This document shows positions 42,047 through 51,085 of a stretch of 64,000 nt of DNA, one piece after another. The stretch spans positions 2,976,001 to 3,040,000 of the forward strand of contig NZ_CP057483.1 in the NCBI RefSeq assembly GCF_013836145.1, given 5' to 3'. Position 1 is the stretch's first letter. Each line of letters starts with the position of its first letter. Source of the stretch: Citrobacter sp. RHB25-C09 (GTDB taxonomy: Bacteria; Pseudomonadota; Gammaproteobacteria; Enterobacterales; Enterobacteriaceae). The notes under the pieces are model-generated. The model worked only from the letters and a program-made list of their open reading frames with translations. It did no database searches and was not told the origin of the DNA. The translations under genes were made by a program, and so were the position numbers.

Positions 42047-43304
42047 CGCTTCTCCCCGCGTCCATTACTTCCATGACGTGCGCAACCGTATGAAAGGATC
42101 CACACACCAGTACGGTATCTTCTGGCTTCGCCTCTGCCAGCGCGGCGTACCACGCCTGTGCGACACTGTCATAGACATTACCTTTCCCGAGATGTTCCAG
42201 CAGTTGCTCTGCCGTCGCCCCTCGCGGCCCCTCCAGCGGAGCACAATACCAGTCGTCGACCACGGTTTTCAACCAGGCCAACGTTCCTGCGATATCCTTA
42301 TCATGTAGCATACCGATAACCGCAAGAACGCGCCCCTGTTTCGGTAACATTTTCAAACGGCCAGTCAGATATTCCGCCGCGTGAGGATTATGCGCGACAT
42401 CGAGGATCACGCGCGGCGACTCGCTCACAATCTGAAAACGTCCGGGTAAAATCGCCTGAGCAATCCCGTCGCGTATCGCCTGCTCTGGCAGCGTTAACCC
42501 ACTGGCACGCAGTGCTGCCAGCGCGGTTGCCGCGTTAGGCTGCGGCACCTGCGGCAGTGGCAGCGCCGTCAGCGTTCCGTGTAGGTCAGTGAAGCGCCAG
42601 GTATCCCCCGTTACCTCATACTGCCAGTCCACGCCACGACGTTGAAGCTGCGCCCCTTTTTCCTGGGCGACATCAGCAATGGTTGAAGGCATTTCCGGTT
42701 CACCGACGATAGCCGGTTTTTCCGCGCGGAAAATACCCGCTTTTTCACGGCCAATGCTTTCGCGATCCGGGCCCAGCCAGTCGGTATGATCGAGCGCAAT
42801 GCTGGTGATCACCGCGACATCAGCATCGACCATGTTTGTCGCATCCAGACGCCCGCCAAGCCCCACTTCCAGTATGACGACATCAAGCTTAGCCTGTTTA
42901 AACAGCCACAGCGCCGATAGCGTTCCATACTCGAAATAGGTCAGGGAAATATCACCGCGGGCGCCTTCAATCTCCGCAAAAGAGGCGGTGTGCGCCGATT
43001 CCGGCAGTTCCTTACCTTGAACGCGTACACGCTCGGTGTAGCGCACCAGATGAGGAGAGCTATACACGCCCACCTTGTAGCCTGCCGCCGTTAATACCGA
43101 TTCCAGCGTACGGCATGTGGTGCCTTTGCCATTCGTTCCGGCAACGGTAAACACAAAGGGGGCGGGTTTCAGCACATCAAGTCGTGCAGCCACCTGGCTT
43201 ACGCGTTCAAGACCCAGATCGATAGTGGTGGCGTGCAGGTGTTCCAGATAAGAAAGCCACGAGGCCAGGGGCGACGTGGCTTGAGGGATATGTTTGTTTT
43301 CCAT
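42036..43304 (-). CDS. folC: Bifunctional folylpolyglutamate/dihydrofolate synthase
   Basis: Adds glutamate to dihydropteroate and to folates, 422 residues of the Mur-ligase type. The ATP loop is TVAGTNGKGTTCRTLESVL (about residue 53), followed by YSSPHLVRYTERVRVQG, the metal-binding EVGLGGRLDATNMVD and the C-terminal LDVAHNPHAA motif. It is transcribed towards dedD with an 11-bp overlap and lies downstream of the accD terminator. Confidence 0.97.
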   Translation of the reverse strand: MENKHIPQATSPLASWLSYLEHLHATTIDLGLERVSQVAARLDVLKPAPFVFTVAGTNGKGTTCRTLESVLTAAGYKVGVYSSPHLVRYTERVRVQGKELPESAHTASFAEIEGARGDISLTYFEYGTLSALWLFKQAKLDVVILEVGLGGRLDATNMVDADVAVITSIALDHTDWLGPDRESIGREKAGIFRAEKPAIVGEPEMPSTIADVAQEKGAQLQRRGVDWQYEVTGDTWRFTDLHGTLTALPLPQVPQPNAATALAALRASGLTLPEQAIRDGIAQAILPGRFQIVSESPRVILDVAHNPHAAEYLTGRLKMLPKQGRVLAVIGMLHDKDIAGTLAWLKTVVDDWYCAPLEGPRGATAEQLLEHLGKGNVYDSVAQAWYAALAEAKPEDTVLVCGSFHTVAHVMEVMDAGRSGGE

Positions 43305-43337
43305 GATGCCCGTAAAATCGTTACGTTAGAAAAGCAA

Positions 43338-43364
43338 AAGGGCAGCGCCTGCGGCCCTGCCCTT
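43338..43364 (-). terminator. Terminator after accD
   Basis: Stem AAGGGCAG/CTGCCCTT with an inner GCC/GGC extension lies 8 bp past the accD stop, followed on the minus strand by TTTTGCTTTTCT. It separates accD from folC. Confidence 0.85.
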
Positions 43365-43372
43365 CTCCGTTA

Positions 43373-44287
43373 TCAGGCCTCGGGTTCCTGATCTGGCACC
43401 GGTGGTACCACCACGCCTTCACGCGGGGTATCCGGATTCGGCGTTGGCTGATTCGTCAGCTTCGCCAGAATGCTTGCCAGTTTCAGACGCATTTCCGGAC
43501 GACGGACGATCATATCGATAGCGCCTTTTTCGATCAGAAACTCACTGCGCTGGAATCCCGGCGGCAGCTTTTCACGTACGGTTTGCTCGATAACACGCGG
43601 ACCGGCAAAGCCAATTAATGCTTTCGGCTCAGCGATATTGAGATCGCCCAGCATCGCGAAGCTTGCAGAGACGCCACCCATGGTTGGGTCGGTCAGTACG
43701 GAAATGTACGGCAGACCGCGCTCCTGCATTTTAGCCAGCGCAGCAGAGGTTTTCGCCATCTGCATCAGTGACATCAGCGCTTCCTGCATACGCGCGCCGC
43801 CGGATGCGGAGAAGCAAACCAACGGGCAATTGTCTTCCAGCGCCTGTTCTACGGCACGGACGAAACGCGCGCCGACAACGGAACCCATTGAGCCGCCCAT
43901 GAAAGAGAACTCAAACGCCGCCGCGACAACAGGCATACCGTGAAGCGTACCTTTCATGACGACCAGCGCGTCTTTTTCGCCGGTTTCCTTTTGTGCGGAA
44001 GCCAGACGATCTTTGTACTTCTTGGAGTCACGGAACTTCAGCACATCTTTTGGCTCAAGCTCGCTTCCCAGTTCTACGAGGGAACCTTCATCTAACAGAC
44101 TATGCAGGCGATTGCGCGCCGACATGCGCATGTGATGGTCACACTTCGGACAGACCTCAAGATTACGTTCCAGCTCAGCACGGTATAAAACCTGACCGCA
44201 GCTATCACACTTCGTCCACACCCCTTCAGGAATGCTTGCCTTACGGGTTGGAGTAATGTTGCTTTTAATTCGTTCAATCCAGCTCAT
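43373..44287 (-). CDS. accD: Acetyl-CoA carboxylase carboxyltransferase subunit beta
   Basis: Transfers the carboxyl group from biotin to acetyl-CoA together with AccA, first step of fatty-acid synthesis; 304 residues. An N-terminal zinc finger is visible (CDSCGQVLYRAELERNLEV with a second CPKC pair, about residues 27-49). The crotonase-fold core contains SASGGARMQEALMSLMQM and PTMGGVSASFAMLGD. It sits alone between dedA and folC, with a promoter likely in the 149-bp gap after dedA. Confidence 0.98.
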   Translation of the reverse strand: MSWIERIKSNITPTRKASIPEGVWTKCDSCGQVLYRAELERNLEVCPKCDHHMRMSARNRLHSLLDEGSLVELGSELEPKDVLKFRDSKKYKDRLASAQKETGEKDALVVMKGTLHGMPVVAAAFEFSFMGGSMGSVVGARFVRAVEQALEDNCPLVCFSASGGARMQEALMSLMQMAKTSAALAKMQERGLPYISVLTDPTMGGVSASFAMLGDLNIAEPKALIGFAGPRVIEQTVREKLPPGFQRSEFLIEKGAIDMIVRRPEMRLKLASILAKLTNQPTPNPDTPREGVVVPPVPDQEPEA

Positions 44288-44436
44288 TGGTGACCTTTCT
44301 GCCTGAACCCTGGTTAGCTTTGTTATAAGGGGCGCATAATGCCATTTTTGCCCCTAACAGACCATGAATGTTACACATTAAAACATAACAGCCCGATACT
44401 TTGGATAAAAAAGTGGTCGAACCGCAGAGTAAGTTT

Positions 44437-45096
44437 CTATTTTTGTGCTCTGGCTGCCGCACGTCTGTGGCGAATGATCTCCACCACCCCCGGCAGGATA
44501 GACACAATAATAATCCCGACAATCAGCAGCTTAAGGTTATCCTGAATCATCGGGATGGTTCCAAAGAAATAACCTGCGTAGGTGAAGAGCAGAACCCACA
44601 GCAGCGCGCCAATCACGTTATACGCAGCAAAATGACGATAAGACATATGCCCCATTCCCGCCACAAACGGCGCAAAGGTTCTGACTATCGGCACAAACCG
44701 CGCGAGAATAATCGTTTTGCCGCCGTGTCTTTCATAGAACTGGTGAGTTTTATCCAGATAGCTGCGACGGAAAATCTTAGAGTCCGGGTTGCTGAATAGC
44801 TTCGCGCCAAACAGCCGTCCAATGGTGTAGTTCACTGCATCACCAATAATCGCGGCAATCAGCATTAACGCGACCATCATATGCACGTTGAGATCGTTGG
44901 TTCCCAGCGACGCCAGCGCGCCCGCAACAAACAGCAAAGAATCCCCCGGCAGAAACGGCGTAACCACCAGACCAGTTTCGCAAAACAGGATCAGGAACAG
45001 TATGGCGTAAACCCAGACGCCGTACTCCGCAACCAGTTCCGCTAAATGCACATCGATGTGCAGAATGAAATCGATAAGAAAGTAAATCAGATCCAT
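44437..45096 (-). CDS. dedA: DedA family membrane protein
   Basis: Inner-membrane protein of 219 residues, SNARE-associated/DedA family with about five helices; relatives act as undecaprenyl-phosphate or polyprenyl-phosphate flippases. Hallmark segments are FCETGLVVTPFLPGDSLLFVAG (re-entrant helix with essential acidic and Arg residues), GDAVNYTIGRLFGAKLF and ILARFVPIVRTFAPFVAGMG. Which E. coli paralogue it matches is set by position after truA. Confidence 0.93.
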   Translation of the reverse strand: MDLIYFLIDFILHIDVHLAELVAEYGVWVYAILFLILFCETGLVVTPFLPGDSLLFVAGALASLGTNDLNVHMMVALMLIAAIIGDAVNYTIGRLFGAKLFSNPDSKIFRRSYLDKTHQFYERHGGKTIILARFVPIVRTFAPFVAGMGHMSYRHFAAYNVIGALLWVLLFTYAGYFFGTIPMIQDNLKLLIVGIIIVSILPGVVEIIRHRRAAARAQK

Positions 45097-45123
45097 AGTT
45101 GCCTTTACCTTGTACGACGCAAA

Positions 45124-45936
45124 TTAGTCCGCCAGGAACAGCGGACCCATGGGTGGTTTTGGAAGATCAAAGCGTTCGGGGTAATCCACCGCCACCAGAT
45201 ACAGACCTTCCGCTTTCGCCGTTGCCGCTGCGAGCGTTCTGTCCTTTGCCGCTAACAGCTCTGCTATCCAGCTCTCCGGCTGGTTGTGGGCACCTACTTC
45301 CATCAGGCTGCCGACAATGTTCCTGACCATATGATGTACAAAGGCATTCGCTTTGATATCAACCACCACATACGGGCCATGGCGCGTGACGTGTATATGC
45401 ATCACGTTACGCCACGGTGTGCGCGACTGACACTGCACGGCGCGAAACGAGGTAAAGTCGTTTTCACCAATCAGACACTGCGCCGCGCGGTGCATCCGCT
45501 CAGCGTCCAGCGGCTCATAGTAGTGCGTTACCCCTTTGCCTAATACCGCCGGACGCAGCCGGTGATTATAGATGATGTAACGATAACGACGTGCCGTGGC
45601 GCTAAACCGCGCATGAAAATCTTCCGGTACAGCTTTTACCCATCGAACGGCAATGTCACCAGGTAAATTCGCATTTACACCTAACGTCCACGCCGCGTCT
45701 TTGCGCAGCGCGGTAGTTTCGAAATGCACAACCTGCCCGGTTCCGTGAACGCCCGCGTCGGTACGACCGGCGCAAAAAACGTGAATGGGTTCATTCGCCA
45801 CCTGCGAAAGCGCCTTTTCCAGCTTTTCTTGTACGCTACGGACTTCGTTCTGACGCTGCCAGCCATAATATTTGCTGCCGTCGTACTCAATGCCCAGCGC
45901 AATTTTATAGACAAGCGGTTGCTGCGGGTCAGACAT
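45124..45936 (-). CDS. truA: tRNA pseudouridine(38-40) synthase TruA
   Basis: Modifies uridines 38-40 in tRNA anticodon arms, 270 residues. The catalytic Asp60 lies in FCAGRTDAGVHGTGQVVHF, with the Tyr in FSATARRYRYIIYNHRL and the C-terminal VHHMVRNIVGSLMEVG segment. Its ATG overlaps the usg stop by 1 bp (TAATG), so translation is likely coupled in the pdxB-usg-truA-dedA operon, as in E. coli. Confidence 0.98.
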   Translation of the reverse strand: MSDPQQPLVYKIALGIEYDGSKYYGWQRQNEVRSVQEKLEKALSQVANEPIHVFCAGRTDAGVHGTGQVVHFETTALRKDAAWTLGVNANLPGDIAVRWVKAVPEDFHARFSATARRYRYIIYNHRLRPAVLGKGVTHYYEPLDAERMHRAAQCLIGENDFTSFRAVQCQSRTPWRNVMHIHVTRHGPYVVVDIKANAFVHHMVRNIVGSLMEVGAHNQPESWIAELLAAKDRTLAAATAKAEGLYLVAVDYPERFDLPKPPMGPLFLAD

Positions 45937-46949
45937 TAGTACATGTACTCCTGGACCAGTTTTTCAGCAATTTTCACCGCCATCAGCGCGCCGCCAAAGC
46001 GGACGTTATCGGCGACCGACCAGAACTGAACCTGTTCAGGCATTCCGTAATCGTTACGCACACAGCCCACCGAGAGCTGCGCGTTGCCGGAGGCGTCGCC
46101 AACCTGCGTCGGGAAGTCCGTTTCTTCTGACAGTACAATGTCTTCACCACGGGAAAAGGCATCGCGGGCCTCTTCTGCGGCCAACGGACGCAGCGCTTCA
46201 AACGCCACTATCTGCGCATGGCCATAAAATACCGGCGACTGTACGCAGCTTGCGGAGATCATCAGCCCGTCATCCTGCATAATTTTGCGCACCTCGTCGA
46301 CGATCCGGCGCTCTTCGCGCACGCTGCCTTCACGATCCGGCAGCAGCGGCAGCATATTGAACGCCAGTTGACGACCAAAGAAATCATCTTCATCAATGGG
46401 AATACCGTTAAGCAGCTTCGCGCTCTGCCCGGCGAGGGCATCAACGGCTTTTTTTCCGTGGGCGGAAGCCGAAAGCAGGTTGGTTACGGTGATGCGGGAA
46501 AGTCCACCCTGATCGATAAGCGGTTTCAGCGCGGCCAACAGCTGACTGGTCAGGCTGTTCGGCACGGCAATAACGTTGCGATTGCGGTAATCTGCCAGTA
46601 CAAACGGGTTTACCTCAGGCACCACCAGCGGTACATCTGGTTCAAGGGCGAACAGACCGCTGGAATCAATGACCAGGCAGCCAGCGTTTGTGGCGTCTTC
46701 AACCCAGGCCGCAGTAGCTTCAACGCCCGCAACAAAAAAGGCCAACTGCGCCTGCGTCCAGTCGAACTCTGCCGCATCCTGAACAATGACGGACTTCCCC
46801 GCAAAGCGCAGGTACTCTCCCGCACTTTCCGCACGCGCCAGCGCATAAATTTCACCAACCGGGAACTGGCGTTCAGCCAATGTTTCAAGCAGCGCTTCGC
46901 CTACAGCGCCCGTTGCGCCGAGAACGGCAATATTCCAGCCTTCAGACAT
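45936..46949 (-). CDS. usg: Semialdehyde-dehydrogenase-like protein Usg
   Basis: Homologue of aspartate-semialdehyde dehydrogenase, 337 residues, with an N-terminal NAD(P) motif NIAVLGATGAVGEALLETL and a C-terminal dimerisation domain. Where true Asd enzymes have a catalytic Cys, this one has LLSASAHGKKAVDAL with no cysteine, so it is unlikely to catalyse that reaction; its role is unknown in E. coli too. It stands between pdxB and truA. Confidence 0.95.
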   Translation of the reverse strand: MSEGWNIAVLGATGAVGEALLETLAERQFPVGEIYALARAESAGEYLRFAGKSVIVQDAAEFDWTQAQLAFFVAGVEATAAWVEDATNAGCLVIDSSGLFALEPDVPLVVPEVNPFVLADYRNRNVIAVPNSLTSQLLAALKPLIDQGGLSRITVTNLLSASAHGKKAVDALAGQSAKLLNGIPIDEDDFFGRQLAFNMLPLLPDREGSVREERRIVDEVRKIMQDDGLMISASCVQSPVFYGHAQIVAFEALRPLAAEEARDAFSRGEDIVLSEETDFPTQVGDASGNAQLSVGCVRNDYGMPEQVQFWSVADNVRFGGALMAVKIAEKLVQEYMY

Positions 46950-46974
46950 GGTGGTTTACTCCAGAAATAGCAAA

Positions 46975-46997
46975 GCTCCCCGCGTCACGCAGGGAGC
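46975..46997 (-). promoter_or_regulatory. Hairpin between pdxB and usg
   Basis: A 10-bp stem, GCTCCCCGCG with CGCAGGGAGC (one mismatch on the plus strand, a G-U pair in the mRNA), has a 3-nt loop and is followed on the minus strand by only TTT. It could act as a weak attenuator or an mRNA-stability element within the operon. Confidence 0.65.
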
Positions 46998-47010
46998 GAC
47001 AAAAAGAATA

Positions 47011-48147
47011 TCAGCGAGCCGGGTGATGGACGGCGTTAAAACCGAGCTTATGCAGCAGCGTAGCGGCACTGGCGTCGTCGCACATCACGTACAGCGAGGA
47101 CCATTCACGGCGCTCAAGGTAATTCTTACGCAGTTTATCGAATTCACCCGGTATTCCGGCGACTTTGCGCAGGGGCGCATCGTCGCGGCGCACATCATAC
47201 ACCAAATGCACCAGCCTTTTCAGCGTTGGCTGATCCAGCGGCCCATGCAGCGTAATGCGACCAAACTCCGGGGCCGGCAGAAGAGTGTCCAGCGCGACAT
47301 GCTGCTCGCGGCCAATGAACGCGCTATAGGCTTCGAAAACCTGAGTCGTGCCGCGCGCCTTGCCTTCCAGGGTGTAACCGGCGATGTGCGAAGTGCCAAT
47401 ATCAACCTTACTCAGCAGTTCGACATTGAGATCCGGTTCGCCCTCCCAGACATCCAGCACCACGCTTAAATCCTGTCCGGCAGTCAGACGCGCAAGCAGC
47501 GCCGCGTTATCCACCACCGCGCCGCGACAGGCATTGATCAAAATGGTGCCCGGCTTCAGGCGGCGAATCAGCGCCTCGTCGGCAAGATGCAGCGTCTTAT
47601 AAGGCCCGTCTTTAAACAGCGGCGTGTGAAAGGTCAGGATGTCAGCGTCCTGCACCAGTTCATCCAGCGAGCGGAAGTCGCCCTCTTCCCCGCGATCGGC
47701 GCGCGGCGGATCGCAAAGCAGTGTACGAATTCCCAACGCTTCCAGTCGCGCCTGTAATCGCCCACCGACGTTGCCTACACCAACGATGCCCACGGTACGT
47801 TCGCGCAGCGCGAACCCGTCACGCTCCGCCAGCATCAGCAATGAGGAGAAGACATACTCCACAACCGCGATAGCATTACAGCCAGGCGCCGCTGAAAAGC
47901 CAATTCCCGCCTGCTTCAGCCAGCCATCGTCCACATGATCGGTTCCGGCCGTGGCGGTACCGACAAATTTGACGTTTTTCCCCTCCAGCAACGCGGCGTT
48001 CACTTTCGTCACTGAACGGACCATTAAGGCATCAGCATTATCCAGTTCAGCGACAGGAATGGGGCGTCCTGGAACCGCTTTGACTTCCCCCAAACGACTG
48101 AACAGTTCGCGGGCATAAGGCATGTTTTCATCAACGAGAATTTTCAC
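47011..48147 (-). CDS. pdxB: Erythronate-4-phosphate dehydrogenase PdxB
   Basis: Second step of the DXP-independent vitamin B6 route, oxidising 4-phosphoerythronate; 378 residues of the D-2-hydroxyacid dehydrogenase family. NAD-binding motif VGIVGVGNVGGRLQARL (about residue 118), catalytic Arg in INACRGAVVDNAALL, the Asp/Glu region VLDVWEGEPDLN and the His in GTSHIAGYTLEGKARG are present. The C-terminal PdxB dimerisation domain follows. First gene of pdxB-usg-truA. Confidence 0.97.
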   Translation of the reverse strand: MKILVDENMPYARELFSRLGEVKAVPGRPIPVAELDNADALMVRSVTKVNAALLEGKNVKFVGTATAGTDHVDDGWLKQAGIGFSAAPGCNAIAVVEYVFSSLLMLAERDGFALRERTVGIVGVGNVGGRLQARLEALGIRTLLCDPPRADRGEEGDFRSLDELVQDADILTFHTPLFKDGPYKTLHLADEALIRRLKPGTILINACRGAVVDNAALLARLTAGQDLSVVLDVWEGEPDLNVELLSKVDIGTSHIAGYTLEGKARGTTQVFEAYSAFIGREQHVALDTLLPAPEFGRITLHGPLDQPTLKRLVHLVYDVRRDDAPLRKVAGIPGEFDKLRKNYLERREWSSLYVMCDDASAATLLHKLGFNAVHHPAR

Positions 48148-48247
48148 GTCTGTCGTACCTGTTTGAGAACGAGAGTTAACCGGGCAAGTGTGCCATAATC
48201 TGGCCGCCAGGCATACTTTGCTAAGATTTATGGTTTAAGGATAAGTG

Positions 48248-49252
48248 ATGACGCACCCTATTTCCGGTACTCCAGCGCGCCCTCCGGGCGAAGGTCCCCT
48301 CGCCGCTTCCGCAGCCGGTGAACAGCCGCTTTCCACCCAGCAGCGAACCGTACTGGAACGCCTGATAACCCGGCTGATTTCACTGACGCAACAGCAAAGT
48401 GCGGAAGTCTGGGCGGGAATGAAACACGATCTCGGGGTGAAAAGTGATACCCCCCTGCTGTCGCGTCATTTCCCTGCCGCGGAGCAAAACCTCCACCAAC
48501 GGCTTGACGTGGCCCAACAAAACCATGCGACCCGTCAGGTGCTTTCACAGCTTACCGAATTACTCAGTCTGGGGAATAATCGCCAGGCGGTGAGCGATTT
48601 TATCCGCCAGCAATACGGGCAGACCGCGCTCAGCCAACTCTCACCGGAGCAGCTTAAAAACGTTCTGACGCTGTTGCAAAAAGGCGAGTTGTCGATTCCA
48701 CAGCCGCAGCTGCGCCCGGCCACCGATCGTCCGCTGGTTGCCGCGGAACACAACACGCTGAACCAGTTAGTCACCAAACTGGCCGCCGCGACGGGAGAAT
48801 CCGGAAAACTGATCTGGCAGTCGATGCTGGAGCTTTCCGATGTAAAAAGCGGTGAATTGATCCCGGCGAAACATTTCACCCATCTGGCAACCTGGCTACA
48901 GGCACGTCAGACGCTGAGCCTGCAACACGCACCGACGCTGCAATCGTTACAGACCGCGCTGAAGCAACCGCTGGAGCCGAATGAACTGGCAACCTTAAAA
49001 GAGTATGCCCAGCAGACTTACCAGGTTCAGCCGCAAACGGTACTGACCACCGCTCAGGTACAGGATCTGTTGAACCAGGTCTTCCTGCGTCGCGCTGAGC
49101 GAGACAAAGAGTTAAGCGAACCGCGCCATATTCAGCCGATTTATAGCCCCTTCGCGCCGGTGATCGACTCACTAAAATCCCTCTCTGCGCGCCCGGGACT
49201 GGTGTTTATCGCGCTACTGATCGCGTTCCTGATTTTCTGGCTGGTCGCCTAG
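48248..49252 (+). CDS. flk: Flagella biosynthesis regulator Flk
   Basis: Inner-membrane protein of 334 residues that prevents premature secretion of the anti-sigma factor FlgM through unfinished flagella in Salmonella. It is mostly cytoplasmic and Gln-rich, with one C-terminal membrane anchor (LVFIALLIAFLIFWLVA). The ATG at 48248 has AAGG 7 nt upstream; the GTG one codon earlier is less well placed. Its TAG stop overlaps the yfcJ stop on the other strand in one CTAG tetranucleotide. Confidence 0.93.
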   Translation: MTHPISGTPARPPGEGPLAASAAGEQPLSTQQRTVLERLITRLISLTQQQSAEVWAGMKHDLGVKSDTPLLSRHFPAAEQNLHQRLDVAQQNHATRQVLSQLTELLSLGNNRQAVSDFIRQQYGQTALSQLSPEQLKNVLTLLQKGELSIPQPQLRPATDRPLVAAEHNTLNQLVTKLAAATGESGKLIWQSMLELSDVKSGELIPAKHFTHLATWLQARQTLSLQHAPTLQSLQTALKQPLEPNELATLKEYAQQTYQVQPQTVLTTAQVQDLLNQVFLRRAERDKELSEPRHIQPIYSPFAPVIDSLKSLSARPGLVFIALLIAFLIFWLVA

Positions 49253-50427
49253 CCACGACGAAACGACAGCAGTGTGACCGCAATCCCTACCACGGCCGAT
49301 ATCGCCCCAGCAAGGAACACTGACGGATAGCCACAGGATGTGGCAAGCAGTCCTGCCAGCGGGCCGGTGACGGCGTATGAGATATCCTGAAAGGCAGCAT
49401 AGCCACCCAGAGCCGTGCCGCGAACTTGTGCCGGTACGCGCTTGACGACCTCAACGCCCAGCGCCGGAAAAATCAGTGAACACCCAGCCCCGGTTAACGC
49501 TGCCCCAAGGAGCGCAATCCATGCCGTCGGTGCCAACCAGAGCAGCACCAGTCCGAGCGTTTCAATAACCAGGGAGGCGATCGCCACTTTCACTCCGCCA
49601 AAGCGATCCGGCATCCAGCCGAACAGCACGCGCATCAGGACGAACGCCCCACCAAATGCGGTGAGCGTAAAGCCCGCCATTGACCAGCCATTGTTGGCAA
49701 AATAAAGGGAGATAAAGGTGCCGATGACGGCGAATCCCACCCCCTGCAATGCCAGCCCCAGACCGGGTTTCCAGATGAGTCCCACGACGCCCCACAAAGA
49801 GGGCCGCTCGCCCGCCTGCGCCGGAACTTTACGCACGGTGCCGTTAAACGCCCATGCCAGCAGCGGTAGCGCCATGGTGGTGCCCGCCAGCACTGCAAAA
49901 CCATAATGGCTGTGAATGAGTAATCCCAACGGTGCGCCTGCTGCCAGCGCACCATAAATCGCCATCCCGTTCCACGACATCACTTTGCCGGAACGTGAAG
50001 GCCCCACCAGTCCCAGCCCCCAGGTCAATGTCCCGGTCAGCAACTGGCTTTCGCCGAAACCAAGAATGAGGCGACCAAGAATGAGCAGCGCAAATTTGAC
50101 CGGGGCTGAAACAGGTAACAACGCTGCCAACAGCCACGCACCGCCAGCCAGCGCGCAGGCGAACATTCCTTGCAACGCAGAACGTTTGGCACCGTACTGA
50201 TCGGCAAGCCGTCCGGCGTAGCCACGGGTGAGTACGGTTGCCAGAAACTGAATGCCCACCGCAATCCCAACCATCGTATTGCCATAGCCCAGCTCATGGT
50301 GGACAAACAGCGGAATAACGGGCAAAGGCAGTCCGACCGTCATGTAGGTCAAAAAGACAGCAAAGGCGATACGAAAAAGCGAAAAATTCCCGGGTGTTGT
50401 TCTATCTGTTTGGGTTACTGCGGTCAT
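49249..50427 (-). CDS. yfcJ: Major facilitator superfamily transporter YfcJ
   Basis: MFS permease of the YhhS/YfcJ (UPF0226) group, 392 residues with 12 hydrophobic segments. The A-loop between helices 2 and 3 is GYAGRLADQYGAKRSALQG, and LGFGESQLLTGTLTWGLGLVG is typical of the group. The substrate is unknown; overproduced relatives export arabinose or small drugs. It converges on flk, with stops overlapping in CTAG. Upstream on the same strand is a gene remnant. Confidence 0.92.
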   Translation of the reverse strand: MTAVTQTDRTTPGNFSLFRIAFAVFLTYMTVGLPLPVIPLFVHHELGYGNTMVGIAVGIQFLATVLTRGYAGRLADQYGAKRSALQGMFACALAGGAWLLAALLPVSAPVKFALLILGRLILGFGESQLLTGTLTWGLGLVGPSRSGKVMSWNGMAIYGALAAGAPLGLLIHSHYGFAVLAGTTMALPLLAWAFNGTVRKVPAQAGERPSLWGVVGLIWKPGLGLALQGVGFAVIGTFISLYFANNGWSMAGFTLTAFGGAFVLMRVLFGWMPDRFGGVKVAIASLVIETLGLVLLWLAPTAWIALLGAALTGAGCSLIFPALGVEVVKRVPAQVRGTALGGYAAFQDISYAVTGPLAGLLATSCGYPSVFLAGAISAVVGIAVTLLSFRRG

Positions 50428-50495
50428 GCGTTACTCCAGAATGCGGTGCAAGGCACGTTGGATAACGTTAAACGCAGACGTTGTCAACCTGGTGC

Positions 50496-50717
50496 TCAGT
50501 CCAACGACGGTGACTCTGTATGACTAAAAAGGTCAACAAACACCGCCTCGATACCCTTTGTTCTGAACAAATCGGTGACCTGTTTTTGTTGGGCCGGCGT
50601 CAGTAGCCTGAACATCATTTCCCACATCTCTTTTGGCTCAACATCGCAGTCCGAGAGGTTGTGCTGTAGGCACAGCGCCTCGTTATCCACGACATAAGGA
50701 CGGACATATTCGGGCAA
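50496..50717 (-). pseudogene. Remnant of an unidentified gene (C-terminal fragment)
   Basis: 73 codons are open from a TTG at 50717, with an in-frame TGA two codons earlier and no ribosome site. The residues look coding (EPKEMWEMMFRLLTPAQQKQ, then VTDLFRTKGIEAVFVDLF) but I do not recognise the family. It reads towards yfcJ. The open frame stops being coherent exactly where the opposite-strand remnant begins, so the 5' part appears to be lost. An intact short gene cannot be excluded. Confidence 0.5.
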
Positions 50718-51011
50718 GATTCAGACTATTTCATGTACGTACAGGATTACGCACCGCAGTGGGCTTTACAGTTCAGGGTGGGCAAGCCGCAGCCGTTTCT
50801 CGGTGGGGAAAAGGTTGACGTCCAGTTAGGAACAGATTCAACCCCGTTACATCTGGAAGTTTACACGCGCTGGGAAGACGATCGCTGGAAAATTTACCGG
50901 GTCAGGGATGTCAGTGATAACGTTGAGCATCCGGTGTACAGCGCCGGAGCTTTAACGCAAGCGCAGCGTTGGTCGGCACTGATTGCGCCTGAATATCAAA
51001 AAATGAAATAA
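50670..51011 (+). pseudogene. Remnant of an unidentified gene (C-terminal fragment)
   Basis: The frame is open from 50670 and contains a first ATG at 50733, but protein-like sequence already begins before it (DIFGQDSDYFMYVQDYAPQW), and no ribosome site precedes the ATG. The 92 residues after it (FLGGEKVDVQLGTDSTPLHL, VYTRWEDDRWKIYRVRDV) resemble the beta-rich end of a small soluble or exported protein; family not recognised. The stop lies directly at the fabB terminator. Most likely a gene that has lost its 5' half. Confidence 0.5.
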
Positions 51012-51036
51012 AAAGGGAGCCCGTTGGCTCCCTTTT
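51011..51036. terminator. Terminator after fabB
   Basis: Perfect 11-bp stem AAAAGGGAGCC/GGCTCCCTTTT with loop CGTT. On the minus strand it is followed by TTTTTATTTCATTTTT, ending fabB transcription after the REP; it can also act on the plus strand. Confidence 0.92.
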
Positions 51037-51070
51037 GCCGGATGGCGGCGTAACGCCTCCTCCGGCCTAC
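51037..51070. repeat. REP element
   Basis: Single REP palindrome GCCGGATGGCGGCGTAACG to CCTCCGGCCTAC, 15 bp past the fabB stop and directly abutting the terminator. Confidence 0.88.
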
Positions 51071-51085
51071 ATCTGGATGAATGTC

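Noticed and set aside
45936..46949. usg as a functional aspartate-semialdehyde dehydrogenase
   Set aside because: The catalytic cysteine region has no cysteine, and gene order identifies it as usg.
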